46,060 nucleotides of DNA. Origin: Streptomyces sp. CT34 (GTDB taxonomy: Bacteria; Actinomycetota; Actinomycetes; Streptomycetales; Streptomycetaceae). This document shows, in pieces, positions 1-11,402 of the stretch. Under the pieces are notes generated by a model. The model saw only the letters and a list, made by a program, of their open reading frames with translations, made no database searches and was not told where the DNA came from. Location: NCBI RefSeq assembly GCF_000805335.1, contig NZ_KN708638.1:6266442-6312501 (forward strand), given 5' to 3'. Within the stretch, counting starts at the first letter, position 1, and each line of letters begins with the position of its first letter. Made by a program: the position numbers and the translations under genes.

Positions 1-1
1 G

Positions 2-343
2 GCCTGCCGCGACGGCGACATCGCCGGCTTGCTGGCGGTCCTGGACCCCGACGCGGTACGCCGGGCGGACCGTGCCGCGCTGCCCGCGGGCGTCCCCGCC
101 GAGGTCCGCGGGGCGGCGGCCGTGGTGGAGCAGACCGCGGTCCTCGGCAAGCGGGCGCGGTGCGCGGCGCCGGCGCTGGTGAACGGTGCCGTGGGAGCCG
201 TCGTGGCGCCGGGCGGCCGGCTGCGGATCGTGCTCACCTTCACCATCGGGGCAACCGCCGACGGCCCCCGGATCACCGGGTACGAGGTGATCGCCGACCC
301 GGCACGGCTGCGCGGGCTCGACCTGGCCGTCCTCGACGCGTAG
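2..343 (+). CDS. ECF41-type RNA polymerase sigma factor, C-terminal part (5' end outside window)
   Basis: The frame is open from the left edge and ends in TAG, so only the last 113 residues are present. They begin ACRDGDIAGLLAVLDPDAV and later read FTIGATADGPRITGYEVIADP. This matches the SnoaL-like (NTF2-fold) C-terminal extension of ECF41/SigJ-type sigma factors, which tunes sigma activity. The sigma-2 and sigma-4 regions would lie upstream, outside the window. The downstream gene converges on it within about 60 bases of GC-rich sequence. A free-standing SnoaL-like protein cannot be excluded without the upstream sequence. Confidence 0.7.
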   Translation, partial: ACRDGDIAGLLAVLDPDAVRRADRAALPAGVPAEVRGAAAVVEQTAVLGKRARCAAPALVNGAVGAVVAPGGRLRIVLTFTIGATADGPRITGYEVIADPARLRGLDLAVLDA

Positions 344-405
344 GGCGGGGCCGGCCGAGGTCCTGCCCACGGGCCGGCCGGGCCGGGCCGCGGCGCCCCG
401 TACGG

Positions 406-864
406 TCAGCGCGCGACCGTACCGCCGCGGGCGCGGGCGATCAGCACCTGCTGCTGGGCCAGCAGCACGATGCCGAAGTACAGCAGGACGGTGACGGTGC
501 CGAGCCCGGCCGCGACCGTGGTGTCGATCAGGAAGTGCTGCCCGAGGCCGGCGATCCACAGTGCCGCGGTGGCCAGGTTGCCCTGCCGCATCACCGTGCC
601 GCCCTTCAGGGACAGCCGCACGGTGAACGCGCGCACCGTGGCGAGCAGTACACCGACCACGAGGCTCGCGGCGAGCATCCCGGCGTCGCGGCCGGACAGC
701 GGACGGGAGGTGAGGTACGCGGCGGTCTCGACGGCGCCGATGACGACCAGGACCAGGCCGATCGGCGACTTCTCCCGCAGCGGGCGCTCGGTGAGCTGAC
801 GGGACAGCAGCCATACCAGCACGGCGGCGGTGATGACGAGGTTGGCGTTGGTGGTGTGGTCCAT
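406..864 (-). CDS. Small polytopic membrane protein (DUF1453/CcdC-like)
   Basis: A 152-residue protein starting MDHTTNANLVITAAVLVWLLSR. It has about four hydrophobic segments: near residues 8-20, 35-50, 65-80 and 105-135. A basic loop and RARGGTVAR tail follow. The size and layout fit Streptomyces DUF1453-type membrane proteins of unknown function. I chose the ATG at 864 because the longer in-frame extension upstream is Arg/Pro-rich and not membrane-like. It is divergent from the kinase gene that follows. Nothing in it suggests an enzyme. Confidence 0.6.
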   Translation of the reverse strand: MDHTTNANLVITAAVLVWLLSRQLTERPLREKSPIGLVLVVIGAVETAAYLTSRPLSGRDAGMLAASLVVGVLLATVRAFTVRLSLKGGTVMRQGNLATAALWIAGLGQHFLIDTTVAAGLGTVTVLLYFGIVLLAQQQVLIARARGGTVAR

Positions 865-1029
865 GACCCCTGGGCCTTCTCTGCGAGGTGGGTGTGCGCG
901 GGCTGCGCCGCGTGCCTTCCACGGTGCGGCCAAGCGCGGGCGGAGGGATCAGCCGCCGGGGTGGAGAAAGGGGTGGAGATCGCGCCGGCCGGGTGCGGGA
1001 CCGGCGGGTCGTGCCGCCATCATGGACCG

Positions 1030-2229
1030 GTGCGGAACGAGGGGACACGGGAGATACAGGGGACGCCGGGGGCGCAGGGGATACGGCCGATACGGCGGCT
1101 GCGGCCCGGCCGGTTCCGGGACGGCCTGGACGCGTCCCGGCTGCGCCGGATCGCCCTGAACGCGCTGGCCATCGCCGTCGCGGTCGTCCTGCCGCGGGAC
1201 ACCCCTCAACTGCCGGTCGTCACCGTGCTGTTCCACGCGCTGATCGTGCTGTGGGCGGTGACCACGGTGATCCGGCACCTGCTGGCGCCGCCCTGGCCGG
1301 GCGCGGTGTGGAGCGTACTGCTGGTCGGCGGCGCGGTCTGCGCCGGTATGAGCCCGCAGCCGTCCGGCCCGGCGTTCGTGGCGGCGGCGGGCCTGTTCCT
1401 GCTGACCTCGGCCGTCGAGAACGGCGTCCGGTGGATCGCCGCCGCCACCGCGGCCGGGATCGCCGGCTTCGCGCTGGCCCACGCCGCCGCCGGCGGGAAC
1501 CCGGAGGCGGCCGTCCCGTCGCTGATCTCGGCCGTCACGGGCGGCGGCTTCGGCCTCCTGGCCCGGCTGAACGGCCTCGACCGCCGTACCGAGCGCAGCG
1601 CGGCCGAGCGGCGCGCGGAGAAGGCGGTGCTGGAGGAGCGCGCCAGGATCGCCCGGGACATCCATGACGTGCTGGCCCATTCGCTCGGCGGCCTGGTGCT
1701 CCAACTCGACGCGCTGGAGGCGGTCTCGGCGGCGCGCGGCGCGGACGAGGAGGTGCTCGTCCGGGTGCGCGGGGCGCGGGAGATGGCGGCGGACGGCCTG
1801 GTGGCGGCGAAGCGCGCGGTCGATGCGCTGCGCCGGCTGCCCGCCGGCATCGACGCCGCGCTCGGCGAGATCGTCGCCGGTGCCCGTGCGCTCGGCATGA
1901 CCGTGGACGTCGAGCTGCGCGGCGAACCGGGCCGGGTGCCCGCGCCGGTCGCCGAGGTCGCCGCGTCCGTCACCGTCGAGGCGCTGACCAACGCCCGCAA
2001 GCACGCGCCGGGTGCGCCGGTCGCGGTGACGCTGGAGACCGGCCGGGACGCCGTGCTGCTCCGGGTCGCCAACCCGCTCGCGGCGCCGGGCGGCCCGGCG
2101 GTGCCGCTGCCCTCGGGCGGGCACGGTGTGGCCGGCATGCGGGAGCGGGCGCAGATCGTCGGTGGCACACTCGACGCGGGTGGGAAGGACGGGGTGTGGA
2201 CGGTGGAATGCCGGGTTCCGTATGAGTGA
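1030..2229 (+). CDS. Two-component sensor histidine kinase, DesK/NarL type
   Basis: About 399 residues from the GTG at 1030. In-frame GTGs at 961 and 973 are alternative starts. After a basic N-terminus come about four to five membrane segments (genomic 1150-1540). A HisKA_3 dimerization domain follows, with RDIHDVLAHSLGG (phospho-acceptor His about residue 212). The HATPase_c domain has EALTNARKHAPG (N box) and GGHGVAGMRERAQIVGG (G box). This is the minimal architecture of Streptomyces DesK-like kinases, which autophosphorylate and pass phosphate to a NarL-type regulator. The regulator is the next gene and overlaps it. The signal is unknown; sensing probably occurs in or at the membrane because there is no large extracellular loop. 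Confidence 0.9.
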   Translation: MRNEGTREIQGTPGAQGIRPIRRLRPGRFRDGLDASRLRRIALNALAIAVAVVLPRDTPQLPVVTVLFHALIVLWAVTTVIRHLLAPPWPGAVWSVLLVGGAVCAGMSPQPSGPAFVAAAGLFLLTSAVENGVRWIAAATAAGIAGFALAHAAAGGNPEAAVPSLISAVTGGGFGLLARLNGLDRRTERSAAERRAEKAVLEERARIARDIHDVLAHSLGGLVLQLDALEAVSAARGADEEVLVRVRGAREMAADGLVAAKRAVDALRRLPAGIDAALGEIVAGARALGMTVDVELRGEPGRVPAPVAEVAASVTVEALTNARKHAPGAPVAVTLETGRDAVLLRVANPLAAPGGPAVPLPSGGHGVAGMRERAQIVGGTLDAGGKDGVWTVECRVPYE

Positions 2230-2989
2230 CGGCAGTGGCCCGGGCTGCGGCAGGGGCCCGAGTGGTGGCGGCGGTCGGAGTGGCGGCGGTCCGAGCGACG
2301 GCAGCGGTCGTGGTGACCGTGACCGCGGTGGCCGAAGTGACCGGCCGGTGCGGGTGGTTGTCGCCGACGACCAGGCCGCGGTGCGCGACGGCCTGGTGAC
2401 CATCCTCGACCACGAGCCGGAGATCGAGGTGGTGGGGACCGCCGCGGACGGCGCCGAGGCCGTCGAGCTGACCCGGTGCCTGACCCCGGACGTGGTGCTG
2501 ATGGACCTCCGGATGCCCGGGGTCGACGGCGTCGCGGCGACCCGTGCCATCACCGCGCCCGGCCCGGGCCCCTCGGTACTGGTGCTGACCACCTACGCGG
2601 ACGACGAGTCGGTGGTCCGGGCGCTCCAGGCGGGCGCGGCCGGCTATCTCACCAAGAGCGCGGGGCGCGCCCAGATCGTCTCCGCGATCACCGCGACCGC
2701 CGACGGGCACCGCACCTTCGCCCCGGAGGTCGCCTCGGTGATGGTGCGCGGCCTGACCCACCGGACGGCGCTGGAGCGGATCGCGGCGGCGCACGCGCTG
2801 ACCGTCCAGGAGACCCGGGTCCTCCAGCTGCTCACCGAACGGCGGAGCAACCGGGCCATCGCGGAGGAGCTGTTCGTCTCGGTCGCCACCGTGAAGACGC
2901 ACATCAACAACCTCTTCGGCAAGCTCCGGGTCGGCAACCGGACGCAGGCGGCGGAGCTGGTCGAGCGGGTGCGCGGCGAGCGGGCGTGA
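2222..2989 (+). CDS. NarL/FixJ-family response regulator
   Basis: 255 residues from the ATG at 2222, which overlaps the kinase stop by 8 bases, so the two are translationally coupled. The first 40 residues or so are an unusual Gly/Ser/Arg/Asp-rich low-complexity tail. The receiver domain then starts VVVADDQAAVRDGL. The phospho-acceptor Asp lies in VVLMDLRMPG (about residue 95), and the switch Thr and Lys lie in LTTYAD and GYLTKSA. The C-terminal LuxR-type helix-turn-helix reads LTVQETRVLQLLTERRSN through VATVKTHINNLFGKL. The receiver is canonical and it should act as a DNA-binding transcription factor. Its targets are unknown; the kinase-regulator operon itself is a usual one. Confidence 0.93.
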   Translation: MSDGSGPGCGRGPSGGGGRSGGGPSDGSGRGDRDRGGRSDRPVRVVVADDQAAVRDGLVTILDHEPEIEVVGTAADGAEAVELTRCLTPDVVLMDLRMPGVDGVAATRAITAPGPGPSVLVLTTYADDESVVRALQAGAAGYLTKSAGRAQIVSAITATADGHRTFAPEVASVMVRGLTHRTALERIAAAHALTVQETRVLQLLTERRSNRAIAEELFVSVATVKTHINNLFGKLRVGNRTQAAELVERVRGERA

Positions 2990-3089
2990 GGCGCCGCCGG
3001 TGCGGACCGCCGTGCCGGGCCACCCGCGCGGAAGAGCGTGCCGGATCACGCGGGCAGGGCATGACCCCGCGGCGGCGATGTACTAGAGT

Positions 3090-3107
3090 TATCTCGACAT
3101 CGAGATA
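3090..3107. promoter_or_regulatory. Perfect palindrome, candidate MarR-type operator upstream of acnA
   Basis: TATCTCGA-CA-TCGAGATA is a perfect inverted repeat of 8-base arms around 2 bases, in an otherwise GC-rich intergenic region 131 bases upstream of the acnA start. The shape fits a winged-helix dimer operator of the MarR type. The bound protein is unknown, and no regulator gene of that type lies beside it. Confidence 0.5.
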
Positions 3108-3135
3108 TCTGGCGAGAGGCGTACCGCTGCCGCGC

Positions 3136-3168
3136 TAGTTAGGGGTGCCTAACTAAGGCATACCTTAG
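3136..3168. promoter_or_regulatory. Two overlapping iron-box-like palindromes upstream of acnA
   Basis: Two perfect inverted repeats overlap: TAGTTAGG-GGTG-CCTAACTA (3136-3155) and CTAAGG-CATA-CCTTAG (3153-3168). Against the DtxR/IdeR/DmdR iron-box consensus TTAGGTTAGGCTAACCTAA, the windows 3139-3157 and 3149-3167 each match at 12 of 19 positions by eye. Iron-dependent control of an iron-sulfur aconitase would make sense. The assignment is inference. Confidence 0.5.
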
Positions 3169-3237
3169 CGGATCGGCCAGGACCTGTGACGGCAGGATGC
3201 GGTGGTACGCGCGAATTCATGCATGAAGGAGACTGTC

Positions 3238-5952
<2,715 letters not shown>

Positions 5953-5992
5953 TCCGCGACGCGGCGGCGGCCGGGCCGCACCGCAGCGGTCA

Positions 5993-6024
5993 GGGCCGCA
6001 CTCCCCGGAAGGGGGGTGCGGCCC
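5993..6024. terminator. Hairpin terminator after acnA (shared with the convergent mannosidase gene)
   Basis: A 14-base stem, GGGCCGCACTCCCC, pairs with GGGGGGTGCGGCCC across a GGAA loop with one G-T wobble. It lies 40 bases after the acnA stop and 51 bases from the 3' end of the convergent GH92 gene, so it could stop transcription from both sides. There is no U tract, as is common in Streptomyces. Confidence 0.75.
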
Positions 6025-6074
6025 CCGGCTTTCCGTGGCCCGGGACCCTCTCCCGGTCCGTTCCCGGCCGCCAA

Positions 6075-9000
6075 CTACCCTTGCGGCGGCGCGAGCAGCT
6101 CGATTTCCGCCAGGTCCGCCCGGTGCGAGGAGACGAGGCGGTAGTGCCGGTAGGAGCCCGGCGCGGCGATCGAGAAGACCCGGGTCTGGCGGTCCCAGGC
6201 GAACGACTCGCCGGTCCGCCGGTCCAGTTCCGTCCAGGTCGTGCCGTCCGGTGACCCCTCCAGCACCCAGTCGCCGGGCGCCCGCGCACGGTCCGCCGAG
6301 GTGAGCGTGTACTGCACGGCCCGGACCGGCCGCGCCACCGGCAGCTCCACCGACGTGAACTCCTGTGACGTGGCCGAGGAGTTGTCGAAGAGCGGGCCCG
6401 AGGGGATCGTCACGTCCCGCGGCGGCGCCGGCACCCGGTCATCCCGGGTGATCGAGGCGGGCCCGGCGTCCGGACCGGTGGCCCAGCGGGAGGGGCGGGG
6501 GCCCATGGCGAAGTCCAGGGTGCCGCCGCGGGCCAGCAGCGCATGCGGCAGCGCGGTGGAGTCCCACGGCTTCCCGTTGACCCTCAGGCCCTGGACGTAG
6601 ACGTTCCGGGCGCTGTTGCGGGGGGCGTTGACGGTCAGGTCGCGGCCGTTCTCCAGGTGGACGGTGGCCTTGGTGAAGAGCGGGGAGCCCACCGCGTACT
6701 CGCCCTGCCCCATCACCAGCGGATAGAAGCCGAGGGAACTGAAGACGTACCACGCGGACATCTCGCCGTTGTCCTCGTCGCCCGGATATCCCTGGCCGAT
6801 CTCGCTGCCGAGATAGAGCCGGCCGAGCACCTCCCGGACCTTCTGCTGGGTCTTGTAGGGCTGCCCGGCCGCGTCGTAGAGATAGGCGATGTGGTGGGCG
6901 GGCTCGTTGCTGTGCCCGTACATGCCCATCCGGACGTCGCGGGCCTCGGTCATCTCGTGGATGACCTCGCCGTACGAGCCGGCGAACCGCCTTTCCGCGG
7001 TCTCCGGGGTGGCGAAGTACGCGTCCAGCTTCCTCGCCAGACCGGCCCGGCCGCCGTAGAGGTTGGCCAGCCCCCGGGTGTCCTGCGGTGCGGCGAAGGC
7101 GTAGGTCCAGGCGTTGGTCTCGGTGTAGTCGTAGCCCCAGACGCGCGGGTCGAACTTCTCCGGGGGCAGCCGCCAGTCGCCCTGCGCGTCCTTGCCCTGG
7201 AAGAAGCCGATCCGGCGGTCGAAGAGGTTGACGTAGTTGCGGGCCCGGCCCAGGAAGTAGTCGGACTCCTCCTTGTAGCGGAGGTTGTGGGTCTTCGCGT
7301 AGAGCGCCTGTCCCATCCGGGCGATGCCGAAGTCGTTGAGACAGTCCTCCAGCGCCCAGGACGCGCCCTCGCGGGTGTCGGTGCTGGTGTAGCCGAGGAA
7401 CGGCGCGGTGGTCATGCCCTTGCGGCCGACGCCGGAGAACGGCGGGGCGACGGTGGCGTTCTTGACGGCCGCGTCGTAGGCCGCGGCGGCGTCGAACTTC
7501 ACGCCCTTGACATAGGCGTCGGCGAAGGCGACATCGGAACTGGTGCCGGTCATCAGATCCGCATAGCCCGGTGACGACCAGCGCGAGATCCAGCCGCCGT
7601 CCTTGTACTGCCGGACGAAGCCGTCGGCCATCTTCCCGGCCCGGCCCGGGGTGAGCAGCGCGTAGGCGGGCCAGTTGGTGCGGTAGGTGTCCCAGAAGCC
7701 GTTGTTGACGTACACCGCACCGTCGACGATCTTCGAGCCGGTGCGGGTGGGGGTGTCCGGGCCGGCCGGCGGGGAGAACGGACTGGCGTAGCGGACCCGC
7801 GAACCGACCTGCTCCGAACCGGAGTTGGGGTAGAGGTAGAGCCGGTAGAGGCTGGAGTAGAGGGTGGTCAGCTGGTCGCGGGTGGCGCCCTGGACCTCGA
7901 TGCGGCCGAGGAGGGAGTCCCACTGCGCCTGCGCACGGTCCCGGACGGCGGCGAACGTGGCGCCGGCGGGGATCTCCCGGGCGAGGTTCGCCTTCGCCTG
8001 GTCGACGCCGAGCAGCGAGGTGGCGATCCGCATCGTCACGGTGCGGTCCGCGCCGGGCGCGAAGCGGAGGTAGCCGGTGACGTCCTTGCCGCCGCCCCCG
8101 GCGAGCCGGCCGCCACCGGTCACCGGCCTGTCGAAGACGCCGTAGACGAACAGCCGGCCGGCGCCGATCGACAGCCCGCTCTTGACGTCCGAGTAGCCGC
8201 TGACGACACCGTGCGCGAGGTCCAGCTTCAGGCCGCCCTTGTCGTTGATGTTGTCGAAGATCAGGCCGGCGTGGTCGCCGGGGAAGGTGAAGCGCATCAT
8301 CGCGGCGTGGTCGGCCGGGGCGATCTCCGCTTTCAGGCCGTTGTCGAAGGTCACGCCGTAGTAGTGCGGGCGGGCCGTCTCGTTGGCGTGGTGGAAGGGC
8401 AGCGCCCGGCCGGTGCGCGAGGCGTCCGGGGTCCCGGCGGCCACGGTCGGCATCACCTGGAAGGTCTGCCGGTCGCCCATCCAGGGGCTCGGCTCGTGGC
8501 TGGCGCTGAACGCCTGGAGGGTGGGCAGGTTGTCGGCGTTGTTCTTCCGCGCGTATTCGTAGAGCCAGTCGGCGGAGCCCGCGTTGGTCACCGGGGTCCA
8601 GAAGTTGAAGCCGTTGGGGACGGCGGTGGCCGGGAAGGTGTTGCCGCGCGAGAAGCTGCCGCTGGAGAGCGTGCCGCGGGTGGTGACGGCGTAGTCGGAG
8701 AGGTGCGCGAGCGGCTTCTCCGGGGCCTTGGGGCCGATGGTGATGTCGTCGACCCAGCCGCGGAAGGCCGGCGCGGTGCGCGGCGCGGTGGGCGCGTCGT
8801 AGGCGAGCAGGATCCGCGCGATGGTCTTGCCGGCGGCGACCGCGCCGATCCGCGACTCCCGGTTGTTCCACTGGTTGACGTAGAGCGTCCTGGCCGCGGC
8901 CTGGCCCTGCGGGGTCAGCGGTGCCCCGTACTGGTCGACGGGGTGCAGCTGGCTCAGATACGTCCCGTCGGTGAAGGCCAGATCGACGGCGACATGGGTC

Positions 9001-9494
9001 GCGGGGTAGTCCGGATCGGTGGTGGACATCTCCGGGAAGACCTTGTACGAGAGCGAAGTCGCCGCGGTGACCGGGGTGTTGACCCGGAAGATCTTGTTGT
9101 ACGCGTACCCGCGGCCGGCGGCGGTGTGGGTGCCGGCGTACCGCAGCGCATGGCCGCCGGTGAAGCCGGCGTGCGCCTTGGCGGTGGGGGAGCCGGCCGG
9201 GCCGGTGTCGGTGCGGGTGCTCATACCGGGCGCCCCGGGGGTGTCCTCCGGGCTGACGCCGGAGGTCTTCGGCCTGCCGTCGGGGCCGGTCTCGACGGTG
9301 TCGGTCCAGTCCGGCTGCGGCTGGCCCGGTTCGAAGGAGGAGCTGAACTCCGTTGACCCCGGGGGTGGTTGAGACGGCGCCGCCTGCGCCGCGCCGGTCG
9401 CGCACGGTGCGCCGAGCAGGAGCAGGGCCGCCGCCGCGAGGGCGACGGGGCGGGCGATCCCCCGCGGTGGACTGTGCCGGTGTCTGTGCCGCAC
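6075..9494 (-). CDS. Secreted GH92 alpha-mannosidase with accessory carbohydrate-binding domains
   Basis: 1139 residues from the GTG at 9494, preceded by GAGAGGG. A signal peptide (basic MRHRHRHSPPRG, hydrophobic AAAALLLLGA, cut near AAQAAP) predicts secretion. Next comes a jelly-roll-like domain (about residues 55-265). The GH92 body has NGFNFWTPVT, a YTETNAW segment and GDEDNGEMSAWYVFSSLGF near residue 900, which contains the acidic catalytic/Ca-binding residues of the family. A discoidin/F5-8-type (CBM32-like) domain forms the last 130 residues or so. GH92 enzymes are Ca-dependent exo-alpha-mannosidases, mostly alpha-1,2, acting on mannoproteins or fungal glycans. It fits beside the sugar uptake genes. 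An operator-like palindrome lies just upstream. Confidence 0.92.
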   Translation of the reverse strand: MRHRHRHSPPRGIARPVALAAAALLLLGAPCATGAAQAAPSQPPPGSTEFSSSFEPGQPQPDWTDTVETGPDGRPKTSGVSPEDTPGAPGMSTRTDTGPAGSPTAKAHAGFTGGHALRYAGTHTAAGRGYAYNKIFRVNTPVTAATSLSYKVFPEMSTTDPDYPATHVAVDLAFTDGTYLSQLHPVDQYGAPLTPQGQAAARTLYVNQWNNRESRIGAVAAGKTIARILLAYDAPTAPRTAPAFRGWVDDITIGPKAPEKPLAHLSDYAVTTRGTLSSGSFSRGNTFPATAVPNGFNFWTPVTNAGSADWLYEYARKNNADNLPTLQAFSASHEPSPWMGDRQTFQVMPTVAAGTPDASRTGRALPFHHANETARPHYYGVTFDNGLKAEIAPADHAAMMRFTFPGDHAGLIFDNINDKGGLKLDLAHGVVSGYSDVKSGLSIGAGRLFVYGVFDRPVTGGGRLAGGGGKDVTGYLRFAPGADRTVTMRIATSLLGVDQAKANLAREIPAGATFAAVRDRAQAQWDSLLGRIEVQGATRDQLTTLYSSLYRLYLYPNSGSEQVGSRVRYASPFSPPAGPDTPTRTGSKIVDGAVYVNNGFWDTYRTNWPAYALLTPGRAGKMADGFVRQYKDGGWISRWSSPGYADLMTGTSSDVAFADAYVKGVKFDAAAAYDAAVKNATVAPPFSGVGRKGMTTAPFLGYTSTDTREGASWALEDCLNDFGIARMGQALYAKTHNLRYKEESDYFLGRARNYVNLFDRRIGFFQGKDAQGDWRLPPEKFDPRVWGYDYTETNAWTYAFAAPQDTRGLANLYGGRAGLARKLDAYFATPETAERRFAGSYGEVIHEMTEARDVRMGMYGHSNEPAHHIAYLYDAAGQPYKTQQKVREVLGRLYLGSEIGQGYPGDEDNGEMSAWYVFSSLGFYPLVMGQGEYAVGSPLFTKATVHLENGRDLTVNAPRNSARNVYVQGLRVNGKPWDSTALPHALLARGGTLDFAMGPRPSRWATGPDAGPASITRDDRVPAPPRDVTIPSGPLFDNSSATSQEFTSVELPVARPVRAVQYTLTSADRARAPGDWVLEGSPDGTTWTELDRRTGESFAWDRQTRVFSIAAPGSYRHYRLVSSHRADLAEIELLAPPQG

Positions 9495-9514
9495 GCGAGC
9501 CCTCTCAACGAGAT

Positions 9515-9528
9515 TGACATCGTTGTCA
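9515..9528. promoter_or_regulatory. LacI/ROK-type operator candidate upstream of the mannosidase gene
   Basis: TGACATCGTTGTCA is symmetric at 12 of 14 positions and centred on CG, the typical form of LacI-family and some ROK operators. It lies 21 bases upstream of the GTG at 9494. A close relative, TGGCACCGTTGTCA (12 of 14 identical), precedes xylF at 14764. Confidence 0.55.
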
Positions 9529-9707
9529 GTTGCGTATTGCAGAGATAAGTAAGGTGCGCGGGGACTTGTGGTGTCAAGGGTGCCGGGGTGATCCGCGGGT
9601 GCCCGTGTCGCGGAGAACGACGCGGCCGGTGCGCGCATACCGGTGAGGTCTCAACTAGGGAAAGAAGCCCGGCCGAAACGGTGTCCGATCTTGCCCCTTC
9701 GGCCGGA

Positions 9708-9723
9708 AGTGGACTATACCTAT
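9708..9723. promoter_or_regulatory. DasR (dre)-like site upstream of ngcE
   Basis: AGTGGACTATACCTAT matches the DasR-responsive element consensus ASTGGTCTAGACCAST at 12 of 16 positions. It lies about 195 bases upstream of the ngcE start, in the 423-base gap between the mannosidase and ngcE. DasR is the GntR-type repressor of N-acetylglucosamine and chitin genes in Streptomyces, so the site fits the predicted substrate. The right half-site is weak. I see no other feature in this gap beyond this site and the operator at 9515. Confidence 0.4.
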
Positions 9724-9917
9724 CGGCGTCCGAGCGGCCCTGCGACGAGAGGCCGTGGACGCCGGGGGAAACGGGGGGAAAGGGCGGACCGGAGGAATTC
9801 CCCGCATATCCCCAGTGAGCCCGGTGCACATCCCGTACCACTCAGCTTCATCTGACCTGCGGTGCCGGGGTGGCTCCGGTACACCGCCTGAGTCCTGAAG
9901 AAGGCGAGGACTTGAGC

Positions 9918-11351
9918 ATGGGATCCACCTCTGAAGTCAACCGTCGCGATCTGGTCAAGCGGGCCGCGGCCCTGGGAATTCTCGCCGTACCGGCCATGGG
10001 CGCACTGTCGTCCTGTGCCACCGGCGGCGGTGGCGGCTCGGACGACGGTACCAAGAACAAGGGCGCCACCTCGGCAAGGAATCCCCTCGGCGTGAAGAAC
10101 GGGGCACCGCTGGAGGCGTTCATCTTCAAGGGCGGACTCGGCGACCAGTACGCGAAGGACGCCGAGGCCGATTACCAGAAGGCGTACGGCAGCACCGTCA
10201 AGCACACCGGCACCCAGCAGGTCGGCCCCAAGCTCCAGCCGCGCTTCGCCGGCGGCAATCCGCCGGATCTGATCGACAACTCCGGGGCCGACCACCTCGA
10301 TATGAACAAGCTGTCCGCACAAGGGCAGTTGCAGGATCTCACGCCGCTGCTCGACGCCCCGTCGATGGACGACCCGAAGAAGAAGGTCCGGGACACGCTC
10401 TACCCCAGCACCATCGAAAAGGGCAAGCACAAGGACACCTTCGACGTCTTCTACTACGCCTTCACGGTCTACGGCACCTGGTACTCCCGCAAACTGCTGA
10501 AGGACAAGGGCTGGACCTATCCCGCGTCCTTCGATGACATGATCAAGCTCTGCGCCGAGATCAAGAAGGCGGGGATCGCGCCCTGGACGTATCCGGGGAA
10601 GTACCCCTACTACGTCCACTTCAACATCTTCGCCCAGATAGCCAAGATCGGCGGACTCGACAAGTGGATCGCCATCGACAACCTGGAGCCGCATGCCTGG
10701 ACCTCGAACGACGCGGTCAAGCAGGTCATCGGGCACTACGAGGAACTCGCCGCCAAGGGCTTTTTCCTGGAGGGCAGCCAGGGCCTGACGCACATTCAGG
10801 CGCAGACCGCCTGGACCCGCGGCAAGGCGGCCTTCATCCCGAACGGCTCATGGGTGGAGAACGAGGCCGCGCCGACCACCCCGGCCGACTTCGGTATGGC
10901 CGTCGGCCCGCTCTTCGACGGCGGCGGCGGCGACAAGATGCCGCACGGCACGCTGCGTGCCGAGCCCAGTGAGCCGTTCATCGTGGCCAAGGGCGGCAAG
11001 AACCCCATCGGCGGCATGGAACTGCTGAGAATCATGCTGTCCAGGAAGCACGCGCAGAATTTCGCCACCAAGGTCAAGTCGCTGACCTCCGTCCAGGGCG
11101 CGACCGACGGAATGCAGCTCTCCCCGGGCCTTTCCTCCGCGGCGAAGGCCGTCAAGGAGGGCGGAAAGAACCTGCTGATGATCCAGCTTCAGGAGTGGTA
11201 CCCGAAGCTGACCGACGAGAAGCTGGGCGGGCTCACGAGCCAGCTGTTGACCGGCGACCTGAAGGCCGCCGACTGGATCAAGAAGGCCCAGCAGTACGCG
11301 GACGAGACCGCCCGGGACAGCTCCGTCACCAAGTTCCACCGCGGCGCCTGA
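9918..11351 (+). CDS. ngcE: Sugar-binding lipoprotein of ABC transporter, NgcE-like (GlcNAc/chitobiose)
   Basis: 477 residues from the ATG at 9918, with AGGA upstream. The N-terminus carries a twin-arginine-like NRRDLVKR stretch, a hydrophobic segment and a lipobox ending ALSSC (Cys33), so it should be a lipid-anchored extracellular binding protein. The mature part has the SBP_bac family-1 layout, including GNPPDLIDNSGADHLDMN and the aromatic-rich TYPGKYPYYVHFN. Its length, and its position before two permeases and the ROK gene, match NgcE of the N-acetylglucosamine/chitobiose transporter NgcEFG. The substrate is inferred from this family and order. A dre-like site upstream supports amino-sugar control. 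Confidence 0.82.
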   Translation: MGSTSEVNRRDLVKRAAALGILAVPAMGALSSCATGGGGGSDDGTKNKGATSARNPLGVKNGAPLEAFIFKGGLGDQYAKDAEADYQKAYGSTVKHTGTQQVGPKLQPRFAGGNPPDLIDNSGADHLDMNKLSAQGQLQDLTPLLDAPSMDDPKKKVRDTLYPSTIEKGKHKDTFDVFYYAFTVYGTWYSRKLLKDKGWTYPASFDDMIKLCAEIKKAGIAPWTYPGKYPYYVHFNIFAQIAKIGGLDKWIAIDNLEPHAWTSNDAVKQVIGHYEELAAKGFFLEGSQGLTHIQAQTAWTRGKAAFIPNGSWVENEAAPTTPADFGMAVGPLFDGGGGDKMPHGTLRAEPSEPFIVAKGGKNPIGGMELLRIMLSRKHAQNFATKVKSLTSVQGATDGMQLSPGLSSAAKAVKEGGKNLLMIQLQEWYPKLTDEKLGGLTSQLLTGDLKAADWIKKAQQYADETARDSSVTKFHRGA

Positions 11352-11402
11352 CCAGGGAACCGACCACGTACCACCGCTGACGAGGGAGGGCCGGGGAGCG
11401 CC

